A stretch of DNA of 64,000 bases from Pseudomonadota bacterium (GCA_030145845.1 JAIXHJ010000010.1:1-64000), one strand, 5' to 3'. Positions 33,507-42,630 are shown, counted from the stretch's first letter. Notes: generated by a model not told the origin, from the letters alone. Numbers and translations: made by a program.

Positions 33507-34538
33507 ATGACAACTGCATTTGCCCTGGCCATTGGTGTCGGCACAAAGAACAGCAAAGGTGAATGGCTGGAAGTGTACTACCAGCAGCCATTGCTTAACC
33601 CGCAGGCAGCCCTGATTGAAGCGGCCAAAAATACGCTGGGTTATGAAGGCGGCAACGCGGCACTGGAAGCTGACGGTGGCGAACTGAGCGCTTTCGCTGA
33701 TGCCATTGAAGCCGCAGCGCCGGCACAGGCAGCACTGGCCCGTGCCTGCACCGGCAGTGAAAAACCGGTTGTGATCACTGTGCTGGAAAGCGATGAGCAG
33801 GCATCGTCCACACCGGAGGTTTACCTCAAGCTGCACCTGCTGTCTCACCGTCTGGTGAAACCGCACGGCGTCAACCTGGCCGGTATTTTTGGTCTGCTGC
33901 CAAACGTTGCCTGGACCAACAAAGGTGCTGTCGATCTGGCGGAACTGCCGCAGGCGCAGCTGGATGCCCGTCTGCGGGGTGAACTGCTGAGCGTTAACAG
34001 CGTGGATAAATTCCCGCGCATGACAGATTACGTGGTGCCGTCCGGTGTGCGTATTGCCCACACTGCCCGTATCCGTCTGGGTGCCTACATTGGTGAAGGC
34101 ACCACAGTCATGCACGAAGGTTTCGTCAACTTCAATGCCGGTACGCTGGGTGTTTCCATGGTTGAAGGCCGTATCTCTGCCGGTGTGGTCATCGGTGATG
34201 GTTCTGACCTGGGTGGTGGCTGCTCCACCATGGGTACCCTGTCCGGTGGCGGTAACATCATTATTTCTGTCGGTGAAAAATGTCTGCTCGGCGCCAACGC
34301 CGGCATCGGTATTCCACTGGGTGACCGCTGCACCGTGGAAGCCGGTCTGTATGTCACCGCCGGCACCAAAATTCAGGTACTGGACGATCAGAAAAATCTG
34401 GTTGAAGTGGTTAAGGGCCGCGACCTGGCCGGTAAATCTGACCTGCTGTTCCGCCGTGACTCACTCACCGGTGCGGTGCAGTGCGTGACCAATAAAAGTG
34501 CGATTCAGCTGAACGAAGAACTGCACGCCAATAACTGA
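33507..34538 (+). CDS. dapD: 2,3,4,5-tetrahydropyridine-2,6-dicarboxylate N-succinyltransferase
   Basis: A 343-residue DapD of the longer Pseudomonas type (E. coli DapD is 274 residues). It transfers succinyl from succinyl-CoA in the lysine/meso-diaminopimelate pathway. A mixed N-terminal domain is followed by a left-handed beta-helix of hexapeptide repeats: RLGAYIGEGTTVMHEGFVNF, then SAGVVIGDGSDLGGGCSTMG and CLLGANAGIGIPLGDRC. GAGGAATCACT precedes the ATG. The gene ends in a strong terminator. Confidence 0.95.
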   Translation: MTTAFALAIGVGTKNSKGEWLEVYYQQPLLNPQAALIEAAKNTLGYEGGNAALEADGGELSAFADAIEAAAPAQAALARACTGSEKPVVITVLESDEQASSTPEVYLKLHLLSHRLVKPHGVNLAGIFGLLPNVAWTNKGAVDLAELPQAQLDARLRGELLSVNSVDKFPRMTDYVVPSGVRIAHTARIRLGAYIGEGTTVMHEGFVNFNAGTLGVSMVEGRISAGVVIGDGSDLGGGCSTMGTLSGGGNIIISVGEKCLLGANAGIGIPLGDRCTVEAGLYVTAGTKIQVLDDQKNLVEVVKGRDLAGKSDLLFRRDSLTGAVQCVTNKSAIQLNEELHANN

Positions 34539-34557
34539 TTTTTCAGTGACAGAAAAA

Positions 34558-34591
34558 CGGGCACTGCGCTGAGCGCAGTGCCCGTTTTTTT
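34558..34591 (+). terminator. Terminator of dapD
   Basis: CGGGCACTGCGCT, a 2-nt loop and the complementary arm, then TTTTTTT; a long perfect stem. Confidence 0.9.
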
Positions 34592-34617
34592 ATGGCGACG
34601 GGTCACCAGCCCACGAT

Positions 34618-36141
34618 CTATGAAGCATTATCCAGCTGCTTTGCTGTCAGGGTTGCCAGCGTCTGCAGAGCCCGGTCAATATCCTTGTTCCATGGCAGTG
34701 ACGTATTGATGCGGATGCAGTGATCAAAGTGACCGGTATTGGAAAACAATCCCCCCGGGACAATCGCCACCGACTGTCTGGCTGCCGCATGATAAAGCTC
34801 TGTTGCGTCCACTGGCGGGGGTAATGCGAGCCACAGAATAAAACCGCCACGGGGTTCAGTCACTTTCGTTCCCGGCGGGAAATAGCGGTGTACCGCATCC
34901 AGCATGCACCGCGTATATTCCGCCATTTTTGGCCGCAGCTGACGCAGGTGACGGTCATACTGCCCGTTCTGCAGATACGAGCTGACAGCATACTGGGATA
35001 AGGACGGCGCCGAGAATGTGGTAAAGGTCTGCTGTTCACAGACCTGCCGGTACCAGCGTCCGGGGATACACCAGCCAACCCTTAAACCAGCCGACAGGGT
35101 TTTCGAAAACGACGAGCAGTATAAAACCCGGCCGTCACGATCAAAGGTTTTCAGCACGGTATTGAATGGCTGATCGCCGGCCGTTCCCGGATAACCCAGT
35201 TCACCATAAACATCGTCTTCAATAATGCCGATATCGTATTGCTCGGCCAGCCGCAGCAGCATTTTCTGATTATCCTGCGGAATAACGGAGCCGGTCGGAT
35301 TGGAATAACGCGAATTCACGGCCACCATTTTCACCGGCCACTGTTCCAGTGCCAGCTGTAAGGCTTCCACGCTGATGCCAGTCTGCGGGTCGGTGGGAAT
35401 TTCAATAATTTTCAGCCCCAGCAGGCCTGCCACCTGCAGCACACCGTAATAGCAGGGCGATTCCACGGCCAGCAGATCACCCGCGCGCATGGTCGCACGC
35501 AGACACAGGGTCAGGGCTTCGGCACAGCCATTGGTAATAATGATGTCGCTGGCCAGACAACGGACACCGACATCGCGCATTCTCGCTGCCATCTGCCGGC
35601 GTAAAGCTTCCAGCCCCGGGGAAAACTGATAATCCAGTACCGCTGCCGTATAAAAACGGCTGACTTTATTGATATGCGTCTGCAGCTGACGCAGGGGTAA
35701 CACCTCCGGCGCCGGAATTGCGGCCCCCAGGTTAATCTGACTGCTGCGGTTAATCTGCCCCAGCATATCGGTAATCAGTCCGGCTTTGGTAAATTCTGCC
35801 GGTGCTTCCCCCTGAGATGCCGGTGGCAGTGCATCCGCTACCTGTTCGCGGGGCACCGGGCTGAAACAGGCGCGGACGTAATAACCGGACTGTGGCCTGG
35901 CCATCAGCCAGCCCTGATCTTCCAGCCAGCTGTATGCCTGACTCACCGTGGAAATACTGACCTCGCGGGTTTTGCTCAGACGGCGCACACTGGGTACTTT
36001 ATGTCCGACCGGATACACCCCGGCCTCGATATCGGCAATCAGTTCACGGGCGACCTGACGGTAGAGAGGGTCTGTGGTGTTGTTCGCGGTGGTTTTCCTG
36101 GCGTTGTTTCTGGCATTGTTCCTGGTATCGGTGCTCAGCAT
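34618..36141 (-). CDS. MocR-family (GntR-HTH plus aminotransferase domain) regulator
   Basis: A 507-residue MocR-type regulator. A GntR winged helix (LYRQVARELIADIEAGVYPV, then VPSVRRLSKTREVSISTVSQAY) is fused to a fold-I aminotransferase domain with the PLP lysine in SSFSKTLSAGLRVGW, IEDDVYGEL and NSRYSNPTGSV. The start at 36141 has GGAGAG 7 nt upstream, so the longer frame is dropped; a low-complexity Asn/Ala/Arg stretch follows the start. It diverges from an EamA-family transporter across a perfect dyad, so the transporter and its own gene are the likely targets. Confidence 0.9.
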   Translation of the reverse strand: MLSTDTRNNARNNARKTTANNTTDPLYRQVARELIADIEAGVYPVGHKVPSVRRLSKTREVSISTVSQAYSWLEDQGWLMARPQSGYYVRACFSPVPREQVADALPPASQGEAPAEFTKAGLITDMLGQINRSSQINLGAAIPAPEVLPLRQLQTHINKVSRFYTAAVLDYQFSPGLEALRRQMAARMRDVGVRCLASDIIITNGCAEALTLCLRATMRAGDLLAVESPCYYGVLQVAGLLGLKIIEIPTDPQTGISVEALQLALEQWPVKMVAVNSRYSNPTGSVIPQDNQKMLLRLAEQYDIGIIEDDVYGELGYPGTAGDQPFNTVLKTFDRDGRVLYCSSFSKTLSAGLRVGWCIPGRWYRQVCEQQTFTTFSAPSLSQYAVSSYLQNGQYDRHLRQLRPKMAEYTRCMLDAVHRYFPPGTKVTEPRGGFILWLALPPPVDATELYHAAARQSVAIVPGGLFSNTGHFDHCIRINTSLPWNKDIDRALQTLATLTAKQLDNAS

Positions 36142-36212
36142 ATTGCTCTCCTCTGCCACTATCATAGCGTCGCCCCGGACAACGGACCCGATACAGTTCC
36201 GTGGCAAACAAC

Positions 36213-36245
36213 CAGTACAGTATAAAATTCCGTACAACTGTACTG
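36213..36245. promoter_or_regulatory. Probable MocR operator
   Basis: CAGTACAGT and ACTGTACTG form a perfect 9-bp inverted repeat with a 15-bp spacer in the divergent region. TATAAA and, on the other strand, TATACT lie within it. A related half-site (ATACAGTTCCG) occurs at about 36191, in line with the extra direct repeat often seen at MocR sites. Confidence 0.6.
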
Positions 36246-36336
36246 CTTATTCTCCCTGCCACTGCCTCTCATACGCCAGCCTTTTCCGCGTCATTCTGTA
36301 ACGCTCCTGACCCCTGTTTCTGAGCGGAGCCTGTCT

Positions 36337-37251
36337 ATGCCGATCATCACCTTCCGTCCCACTGCTGCGGCAGCGTCTTCCCCTCTGTGGCCGGCGCTGC
36401 TGGCGGTAGCTATGTTCTCAGCCACAGCACCACTCACCAGTGTGGCGCTGCAGCAGATGAGTCCGCTGCTGATCACGGCCGCCCGCAGTCTGATCGCCGG
36501 CCTGCTGGCGGCCGTATTGATCCGCGCCGCCGGCTGGCCACTGCCGGCCAGGAGGCTCTGGCCGGCTCTGCTGGTCACCAGTCTGACCGTCGCGGTGGGT
36601 TTTCCTTACCTGCTTGCCGTCAGCCTGCAGTATCAAAGCACTGCCCGGGTCGGTATGTGGCTGGCCGGACTGCCTCTGCTGACAGCGATACTGGCTGTCA
36701 CCCTGTTCCGTGAACGGGTAAAAGCGGTGTTCTGGCTGTGGGCGGGGGTGGCGCTGATTCTGTTGCTGGCGGTACAGTCTGCGCGCCGTGGTGCACCGCC
36801 GGCACTGACCGACAATGGCCTGTATGCCGTGCTGGCAGGCACCCTGATCTGTGGTGCAATCACCTGCAGTACCGGCGCTGTGGTAGCCCGCCACATCGGT
36901 GGCTGGCAGACGATCTGCTGGGCCATGGCGCTCAGCCTGCCGCTGTCTGCCGGACTGTTTGGCTATGCCTGGGGCACACAGACGCAGCCCGCCGGCGGCT
37001 ATCAGGTGGATGTATTGCTGGCGCTGGCTTATCTGGCAGTCATCAGCCAGTGGCTGGGCTTCCGCTTCTGGTACGGCGCCCTGTCACAGGGAACCGCCGC
37101 ACTGGCCCAGACGCAGTTACTGCAACCGCTGCTCACCCTGTTGCTGGCTGCCTGGCTGCTGCAGGAAAACATCCCCGCCCATCTGTGGGTACTGGCTGTG
37201 TTCATCATGGTGGCCGTCATCATGGCGCTGCGCACACGTACTTCTATCTGA
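36337..37251 (+). CDS. EamA/DMT-family transporter
   Basis: A 304-residue inner-membrane protein with ten hydrophobic helices arranged as two EamA repeats. The first begins LWPALLAVAMFSATAPLTSVAL, with SPLLITAARSLIAGLLA. The second ends in GTAALAQTQLLQPLLTLLLAAWLL, the conserved end of drug/metabolite exporters. The start ATG at 36337 lies 91 bp past the dyad shared with the MocR gene. MocR-controlled EamA proteins often export an amino acid or a polyamine-related compound; the substrate is unknown here. Confidence 0.85.
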   Translation: MPIITFRPTAAAASSPLWPALLAVAMFSATAPLTSVALQQMSPLLITAARSLIAGLLAAVLIRAAGWPLPARRLWPALLVTSLTVAVGFPYLLAVSLQYQSTARVGMWLAGLPLLTAILAVTLFRERVKAVFWLWAGVALILLLAVQSARRGAPPALTDNGLYAVLAGTLICGAITCSTGAVVARHIGGWQTICWAMALSLPLSAGLFGYAWGTQTQPAGGYQVDVLLALAYLAVISQWLGFRFWYGALSQGTAALAQTQLLQPLLTLLLAAWLLQENIPAHLWVLAVFIMVAVIMALRTRTSI

Positions 37252-37341
37252 TCAGAGCACGCCGGAATAGCGTGCCTTCTGCAGAACCAGCGCCACTGCG
37301 GCTTCTCCGGGATGCGGCCGCTGACCTGCACGGAAATTCAT
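37252..37341 (-). CDS. Possible small protein, 29 residues
   Basis: A short frame on the minus strand starts MNFRAGQRPHPGEAAVALVL and ends RYSGVL, tail to tail with the EamA gene with no gap. The open frame extends about 13 codons further upstream (to a TAA), without a better start. The GC-rich third positions look like coding sequence. There is no good ribosome-binding site and I recognise no family. It could be a genuine small gene or the remnant of a larger one. Confidence 0.3.
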   Translation of the reverse strand: MNFRAGQRPHPGEAAVALVLQKARYSGVL

Positions 37342-37435
37342 CGGCTGTTGCGCTTTCTCAACATTTTGTTTCAGAGAGTCTTATTAATAACGTCTATATT
37401 TAACCGGTAACTCATCCTCAACACCGGATATATCT

Positions 37436-38659
37436 GTGTACCCAGCCCATCTTCTGCGCCCGCTGTTTTTTCCTGTTCTGGCTGTCGCCGGCTGCTGGGC
37501 CCTGCTGCCCTATGTTCACCAGTGGAGCAATGATTACGGTAATCTGCTTACGGCCGCTCCGGCTGTCCTGGGGATTTTTCTGCTGATTCTGGCGCAGGTA
37601 TTCAACCAGGGCCGCACCGGTCAGCTGGTGCTGCTGGTTATTCTCAGTTATGGCTTTATTCAATGGCGCCTGCAGAGTTCGCTGGACGAACCTGACACCT
37701 GGTGGATTTATTTCTGGTTTACCCTGCTGTGGCCACTCAATGCCGCGGCTGTGCGCTTCCTGCCCGAACGCCGGCCTTTTTCCCTCGCCGGTGCCGCATT
37801 TCCGGCCGCCCTGTTATTACAGGCGTCGCTGGTGTGGCTGAGTTATCAGCTGCAGCTGCTGGCGGATCTGCGTGAGTGGGTGCTGACTTTCCGCGACCAG
37901 TCCGGAGGCGGGCATCTGCCGCTGACCGGCTGGGTCAGTTTCTGTCTGGCCATTGGTCTGACATTTAACCGCCTGCCGCGCAATGCCGATATTCCGTTTG
38001 CTTTCGCGGCCGTCATGATTCTGCACGGCATTCTGTTCTTTGCTTTTGCCATTCCGTTTATTTCGCTGCTGATTGCCATGCTGTCCCTGCTGCTGCTGTT
38101 TGCCGTTCTGCTGATCAGCAATCACCAGCTGGCATTTATTGATGAGCTGACCGGTATTCCCGCCCGGCGGGCGCTGATGAATGACCTGAAACACCGTCAC
38201 GGACGTTATGTGCTGGTCATGGCGGATATTGATCACTTCAAAAAATTCAACGACACCCATGGCCACGATGTCGGTGATGATGTGCTGCGTCTGGTGGCCG
38301 CTCAGCTGGGCAAAACCGGTGGCGGTGGCCGTGCTTACCGCTATGGCGGGGAAGAATTCACGCTGGTTTTTCCGGCCGGCGAAGCACAGCAGTTTCACCC
38401 GTTTATTGAAGCGACGCGAGAACGGATTGCATCCTATCCGCTGGTCGTGCGCAACCGCGAACAGCGGCCGCAGGATCACCGCGAAGGAAAAAAACAGCGC
38501 GGTAATAATGCCACCAGCAAAACCCTGAATGTCACCATGAGTTTCGGCGTCGCCCGGCGCGAAGCCGGTGAAAGTATTGAAGCGCTGATGAAACGTGCCG
38601 ATCAGGCGCTGTACAAAGCCAAGCGCAATGGCCGAAACCGGGTCGAAGATGCGGTATGA
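37436..38659 (+). CDS. Membrane-bound diguanylate cyclase
   Basis: A 407-residue protein with about seven hydrophobic helices (residues 5-235) and a C-terminal GGDEF domain: LAFIDELTGIPARRALMNDL, ADIDHFKKFNDTHGHDVGDDVL, RYGGEEFTLVF and ADQALYKAKRNGRNRV. The GGEEF signature predicts active synthesis of cyclic di-GMP. The residues five positions upstream of GGEEF (GGGGRAYRY) lack the RxxD inhibitory site. A basic, Gln-rich insert (near REQRPQDHREGKKQ) interrupts the domain. It has a GTG start with a weak ribosome-binding site. Confidence 0.9.
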   Translation: MYPAHLLRPLFFPVLAVAGCWALLPYVHQWSNDYGNLLTAAPAVLGIFLLILAQVFNQGRTGQLVLLVILSYGFIQWRLQSSLDEPDTWWIYFWFTLLWPLNAAAVRFLPERRPFSLAGAAFPAALLLQASLVWLSYQLQLLADLREWVLTFRDQSGGGHLPLTGWVSFCLAIGLTFNRLPRNADIPFAFAAVMILHGILFFAFAIPFISLLIAMLSLLLLFAVLLISNHQLAFIDELTGIPARRALMNDLKHRHGRYVLVMADIDHFKKFNDTHGHDVGDDVLRLVAAQLGKTGGGGRAYRYGGEEFTLVFPAGEAQQFHPFIEATRERIASYPLVVRNREQRPQDHREGKKQRGNNATSKTLNVTMSFGVARREAGESIEALMKRADQALYKAKRNGRNRVEDAV

Positions 38660-38693
38660 TAACGGGCAACCGTGACTGCAGACTGCCGTATCC

Positions 38694-39329
38694 ATGAATA
38701 AAGAAATACGCACCGAAATCTTTTCCCGCCTGCGGGAGCATAATCCCAATCCCGAGACCGAACTCGAATACAGCTCACCCTACGAACTGCTGGTTGCCGT
38801 CGCCTTATCCGCTCAGGCAACCGACGTCAGCGTCAACAAAGCGACCCGCAAACTGTTTCCGGTCGCCAACACGCCACAACAGATGGTTGAACTGGGTGAA
38901 GAAGGGTTGAAGGAATACATCAAAACCATCGGCCTGTTTAACAGCAAAGCCAAAAACGTGGTCGCCATGAGCCGCCTGCTGCTGGAACGCCATGGTGGCG
39001 AAGTACCGGCTAACCGCGACGATCTGGTGGCCCTGCCCGGGGTCGGGCGTAAAACCGCCAATGTGGTACTGAATACGGCTTTCCGTCAGCCGGCGATGGC
39101 GGTCGATACCCATATTTTCCGTGTCTCCAACCGCACGAAAATTGCGCCGGGAAAAAATGTGGATGAAGTGGAAGCCCGCCTGATGCGGGTGGTGCCGAAA
39201 GAATTTCTGATGGATGCCCACCACTGGCTGATTCTGCACGGACGCTATGTCTGTACGGCACGCAAACCCAAATGCGGCGCCTGTATTATTGAAGACCTGT
39301 GCGAATACAAACACAAAACTTCCGACTGA
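38694..39329 (+). CDS. nth: Endonuclease III
   Basis: A 211-residue DNA glycosylase/AP lyase that removes oxidised pyrimidines. The helix-hairpin-helix [17 protein letters not shown] carries the catalytic Lys region, and [11 protein letters not shown] the catalytic Asp. The C-terminal iron-sulfur cluster motif is C-x6-C-x2-C-x5-C ([17 protein letters not shown]). The length equals that of E. coli Nth. It lies 34 nt after the GGDEF gene and 11 nt before gloA. Confidence 0.97.
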   Translation: MNKEIRTEIFSRLREHNPNPETELEYSSPYELLVAVALSAQATDVSVNKATRKLFPVANTPQQMVELGEEGLKEYIKTIGLFNSKAKNVVAMSRLLLERHGGEVPANRDDLVALPGVGRKTANVVLNTAFRQPAMAVDTHIFRVSNRTKIAPGKNVDEVEARLMRVVPKEFLMDAHHWLILHGRYVCTARKPKCGACIIEDLCEYKHKTSD

Positions 39330-39340
39330 GAGGCCTGATT

Positions 39341-39742
39341 ATGAGAATGTTACACACCATGCTGCGCGTTGGTGATATGGACCGCTCCATTGCGTTTTAC
39401 ACCGATGTGATGGGTATGCAGCTGCTGCGCAAACACGACAATGAAGAATACCAATACACCCTGGCCTTTGTCGGTTACCAGGCAGAAAGCGAAGGTACGG
39501 TACTGGAACTGACCTATAACTGGGGCGTGAGTGAATACGACCTGGGCTCGGCTTACGGCCACATTGCCATTGAAGTGGATAACGCGACACAGGCCTGCGA
39601 CCGTATCCGCAACCATGGCGGCAAAGTGGTACGGGAAGCCGGACCGGTAAAAGGCGGCAGCACCGTCATCGCCTTTGTTGAAGATCCCGACGGCTATAAA
39701 ATTGAACTGATCGAAAAAGGTATGGAAGAAGGCAAATTCTGA
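39341..39742 (+). CDS. gloA: Lactoylglutathione lyase (glyoxalase I)
   Basis: A 133-residue VOC-fold enzyme that isomerises the hemithioacetal of methylglyoxal and glutathione to S-lactoylglutathione. [20 protein letters not shown] begins the protein, with metal ligands His5, Glu in [11 protein letters not shown], His in GHIAIEVD and Glu in KIELIEKG. This His/Glu set is that of the nickel-type bacterial enzyme, and the length matches E. coli GloA. The ATG at 39341 is chosen over the longer frame that overlaps nth. Confidence 0.96.
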   Translation: MRMLHTMLRVGDMDRSIAFYTDVMGMQLLRKHDNEEYQYTLAFVGYQAESEGTVLELTYNWGVSEYDLGSAYGHIAIEVDNATQACDRIRNHGGKVVREAGPVKGGSTVIAFVEDPDGYKIELIEKGMEEGKF

Positions 39743-39769
39743 CTTCTCCCTGCATTACCGTTAGCGGAA

Positions 39770-40654
39770 TCAGCCCCGGTAACGGTAATGCAGCACCTTC
39801 AGTCCCTTACCCGGCTCCGCTTCAGCAAACACTTCCGGGTTCGGCAGACGGCTGCTGAATTCACACTCAGGGGCATGCCCGCGCACCAGTTCCATCAGGA
39901 AAGCGTCGTCCAGGTCAGGGGAATTAAGACACAGCAGCAGATCACCACCCGGCTTCATCAGCTGCGGAATGCGGCGCAGCAGTTTAGGATAATCGCGGCG
40001 GATATCCACACTGCCTTTCTGAAAGGTCGGCGGATCACTGATCAGCAGATCATACGGGCCGTGTTTCTTCAGCCGTCCGAACGAACGGAAGATATCCACG
40101 CCTTCAAACACCACCCGGCCCAGATCCTGCTCATTCAAACGATGATTTTCACGGCCGTTGGCCAGCGCTGCGCGGCTCATGTCGACATTCACTACCCGCT
40201 CAGCCCCGCCGGCAATCGCCGCCACCGAAAATGCGCAGGTATAGGCAAACAGATTCAGGACCCGCCGTCCTGCACTGTGTTGCTGTACCCAGCGGCGGCC
40301 GTTGGCCATATCCAGAAACAGGCCAGTGTTCTGTGACCGGTTGAGATACAGCCAGTACTGCAGTCCGTCTTCGCTGACCGGCATCTGTTGCGGCATCTCC
40401 CCGGCCAGCAGAGTAAAGGGCGCACCGGCCCGGCAACGGTGCTGTACCACCACACTCTGTGCCGCACATTCCTGCTGTAACCACCCGCTCAGTTCATCCA
40501 GCAGGCCGTCAGCGGCCTCAGCATAGAGCGTGATCAGCGCCAGTGGCGGGTACCAGTCGATATTGATGTGTTCCCAGCCGGGCCAGGCATGCCCGCGGCC
40601 ATGGAACAGCCTCTGCGCATCACTGCCCGCAGGCCGGAGAATATTCGCAAACAC
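39770..40654 (-). CDS. RlmI/RlmK-like SAM-dependent methyltransferase
   Basis: A 294-residue class I methyltransferase resembling the C-terminal part of 23S rRNA m5C/m7G methyltransferases. Seen are NTGLFLDMANGRRWV, the SAM motif VLNLFAYTCAFSVAAIAGGA, the acidic residue in VVNVDMSRAAL and the DPPTFQKGS catalytic motif, with LLLCLNSP near the end. I start at the GTG at 40654 because AAGGA lies 8 nt upstream; the frame is open to 40699. An N-terminal PUA domain as in RlmI is not evident, so the substrate is uncertain. It is divergent from the cold-shock gene. Confidence 0.8.
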   Translation of the reverse strand: MFANILRPAGSDAQRLFHGRGHAWPGWEHINIDWYPPLALITLYAEAADGLLDELSGWLQQECAAQSVVVQHRCRAGAPFTLLAGEMPQQMPVSEDGLQYWLYLNRSQNTGLFLDMANGRRWVQQHSAGRRVLNLFAYTCAFSVAAIAGGAERVVNVDMSRAALANGRENHRLNEQDLGRVVFEGVDIFRSFGRLKKHGPYDLLISDPPTFQKGSVDIRRDYPKLLRRIPQLMKPGGDLLLCLNSPDLDDAFLMELVRGHAPECEFSSRLPNPEVFAEAEPGKGLKVLHYRYRG

Positions 40655-40787
40655 AGGGGATTCCTTTGTAAAAGAACGACAGAGTTTACCAAAAGGCACG
40701 GAAGATTCCTGCCCACCACGCTGCAGGCCGCATAAATACTGACATTTTCCGTTTTAAAAAATAGTTACCGGATGCCACTTCTAATGC

Positions 40788-40816
40788 TTGGTAAGCGCAG
40801 ATAAGTAGGATACTAT
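40788..40816 (+). promoter_or_regulatory. Promoter of the cold-shock gene with a long 5' leader
   Basis: TTGGTA (40788-40793), a 17-nt spacer and TACTAT (40811-40816). The leader from about 40823 to the ATG at 41004 would be near 180 nt, as long as the structured leaders of cspA-type genes that sense temperature. No gene is supported in the leader, although its frame is open. Confidence 0.55.
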
Positions 40817-41003
40817 GCCTGTGTCTATGCCGTTTTCAGCGGCTGGGCAGATTGGCGAGTGCTCCATATTGGTAAGATATGTAAGATACTGGTCGATGGC
40901 GGCATTAATTGATGGAACTCCGGCTCAGCCGGCCAGTATCGATAGAATGCCAGATAGTTCAGCAAGTCTGGTCAAAGACCAGCGATTTACTCAGGAAAGA
41001 AAG

Positions 41004-41213
41004 ATGGCAAATATAGTTGAAGGCACCGTCAAATGGTTCAATGACGAAAAAGGTTTCGGATTCATTGAGCAGGAAGCCGGTAAAGATGTATTCGTTCACT
41101 TCAGTGCGATTAACGGCAATGGCCGTAAAACTCTGACCGAAGGCCAGAAAGTTACTATGGAAGTAACCCAAGGCCAGAAAGGTCCACAGGCTGAGAACGT
41201 TACTCCGGTCTGA
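41004..41213 (+). CDS. CspA-family cold-shock protein
   Basis: A 69-residue single cold-shock domain. The RNA-binding motifs are both present: [20 protein letters not shown] (RNP1 KGFGFI) and [10 protein letters not shown] (RNP2 VFVHF). Such proteins act as RNA chaperones or anti-terminators. AGGAAAG precedes the ATG. Sequence upstream in the same frame (from 40815) is the untranslated leader. A terminator follows at 41231. Confidence 0.95.
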   Translation: MANIVEGTVKWFNDEKGFGFIEQEAGKDVFVHFSAINGNGRKTLTEGQKVTMEVTQGQKGPQAENVTPV

Positions 41214-41230
41214 TCGGTCCTCCGACGACA

Positions 41231-41257
41231 CAGCCCGCACCCAGTGCGGGCTGTTTT
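41231..41257 (+). terminator. Terminator of the cold-shock gene
   Basis: CAGCCCGCAC-CCA-GTGCGGGCTG followed by TTTTCT. Confidence 0.8.
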
Positions 41258-41333
41258 CTATCTGCAGTCACCTGCTCTGGTATCCGGCTGCTGACCTGAC
41301 TATCCTGAAGCCTGTATCCAGCCAGGAATAACC

Positions 41334-41831
41334 ATGATTGATCAGGGCGAACTGTTCGAAATTCCCAGTCCATGCAAACGTATCTGCGAGGTGAATAACC
41401 GCGGCTACTGCAAAGGCTGTTTCCGTTCCCGTGAAGAACGCCTGAACTGGCTGAAATATTCTGATTTCCAGCGCCAGCTGATCATCAATCTGTGTGAAAA
41501 ACGCCGGCTGAAAGTGCTTGCCGCCAAACAGGCGCGACCGGAAGAAGAGGATGCGCCACTACCACCACAGCCGGATCTGTTTGATCCGCTGGCAGCAGAG
41601 CCACCGGCAGCAGAGACAGCGATAGAGGCCGTGCCACCGCCGGAAAACAAAGACAACAATCAGACCAGCCTGTCACTGCTTCAGCCAGCCGACGCCGCTG
41701 TACGTGAGCAGCCAACCACCACCGCCCCGCTAACGGCCACAAAAACCGCGACAGAGAAACCCGCCGTTCGATCCGGTAAAGCACGCCGCTCCGCCACGGA
41801 TAACGATTCACAACTGGATATGTTCAGCTGA
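41334..41831 (+). CDS. DUF1289 protein with a long disordered tail
   Basis: A 165-residue protein. The first 60 residues form a DUF1289 domain: SPCKRICEVNNRGYCKGCFR has four cysteines spaced C-x3-C-x7-C-x2-C, likely to bind zinc or an iron-sulfur cluster, followed by REERLNWLKYSDFQR. The remaining 100 residues are rich in Pro, Ala, Glu and Thr and look disordered; most DUF1289 proteins lack such a tail. Function is unknown. It ends 4 nt from the convergent hyi gene. Confidence 0.8.
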   Translation: MIDQGELFEIPSPCKRICEVNNRGYCKGCFRSREERLNWLKYSDFQRQLIINLCEKRRLKVLAAKQARPEEEDAPLPPQPDLFDPLAAEPPAAETAIEAVPPPENKDNNQTSLSLLQPADAAVREQPTTTAPLTATKTATEKPAVRSGKARRSATDNDSQLDMFS

Positions 41832-41835
41832 CCGC

Positions 41836-42630
41836 TCACGAACACAGAGCGACTGAAGCTGCCAGCTCCCGCTTCCATTGCAGCGTAAGACGGGTGTCAC
41901 GCGTCGGTTTATATTCTGCCCCCACCCAGCCCTGATAAGCGGATGTTTCAATGCAGCGGAAAATCCGGGCAAAATCCAGCGTACCGGAACCTGGCTCCCC
42001 GCGCTGGGGGATATCGGCAAACTGAATATGGCCTATTTTTTCTGCATACCGGTCAATAAAATCACAGACCTTACAGCCCATCAGTGCCATATGATAAATA
42101 TCGAACTGCGCGCGGATGGCCGGGTGTTGCAGTTCGTCAACAATATCCATCATCTGCTGTGCATCTGAAATCAGAAAACCCGGCATATCGCGGGTATTAA
42201 TGGCTTCAAACGTCGTGGTAATACCAAACGGTGCCAGGCTGTCTGCTGTTTTTACCAGATTTTTCTTAAACGTATCGAGGTAAAAAACACGCTTGTTTTC
42301 ATCGTCACAGCGGCCCGGTAAAACATTCACACAGGATACTTTCAGCGCTCTGGCATAAGCCAGACACTCTACCAATGCCGCCGCATATTCGGCTGTTTTT
42401 CCCGGCACTGCCGCCAGACCTTCACCACCTGCCATCAGATCGCCGGCGGGAACATTGATCAGTACACAACGCAGCTGATTATCGGCCAGCGCCTGCTGAA
42501 TAGCGGCAATCGGTGTGTCATACGGAAACTGGATTTCAACCGCAGGAAAACCATCGTTACGGGCCGCAGCAAAGCGTTGCAGAAACGGCAGCTCGGTATA
42601 CATCAGGGACAGGTTTGCGGTGAGTTTCAC
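41836..42630 (-). CDS. hyi: Hydroxypyruvate isomerase family protein
   Basis: A 264-residue TIM-barrel sugar-phosphate isomerase-like enzyme. The start MKLTANLSLMYTELPFLQRF and the motifs VNVLPGRCDDE, TTFEAINTRDMPGFLISDA, FDIYHMALMGCKV and HIQFADIPQRGEPGSG match Hyi/OtnI. It would interconvert hydroxypyruvate and tartronate semialdehyde. It overlaps the upstream reductase gene by 4 nt, so the two form an operon in the glyoxylate/glycerate route. The gcl carboligase that usually accompanies them is absent from the window. Confidence 0.88.
   Translation of the reverse strand: MKLTANLSLMYTELPFLQRFAAARNDGFPAVEIQFPYDTPIAAIQQALADNQLRCVLINVPAGDLMAGGEGLAAVPGKTAEYAAALVECLAYARALKVSCVNVLPGRCDDENKRVFYLDTFKKNLVKTADSLAPFGITTTFEAINTRDMPGFLISDAQQMMDIVDELQHPAIRAQFDIYHMALMGCKVCDFIDRYAEKIGHIQFADIPQRGEPGSGTLDFARIFRCIETSAYQGWVGAEYKPTRDTRLTLQWKRELAASVALCS

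Noticed and set aside
37029..37331. Minus-strand frame of 100 codons across the end of the EamA gene
   Set aside because: Most of it is antisense to transmembrane helices; only the short frame at 37252-37341, in another register, has protein-like character.
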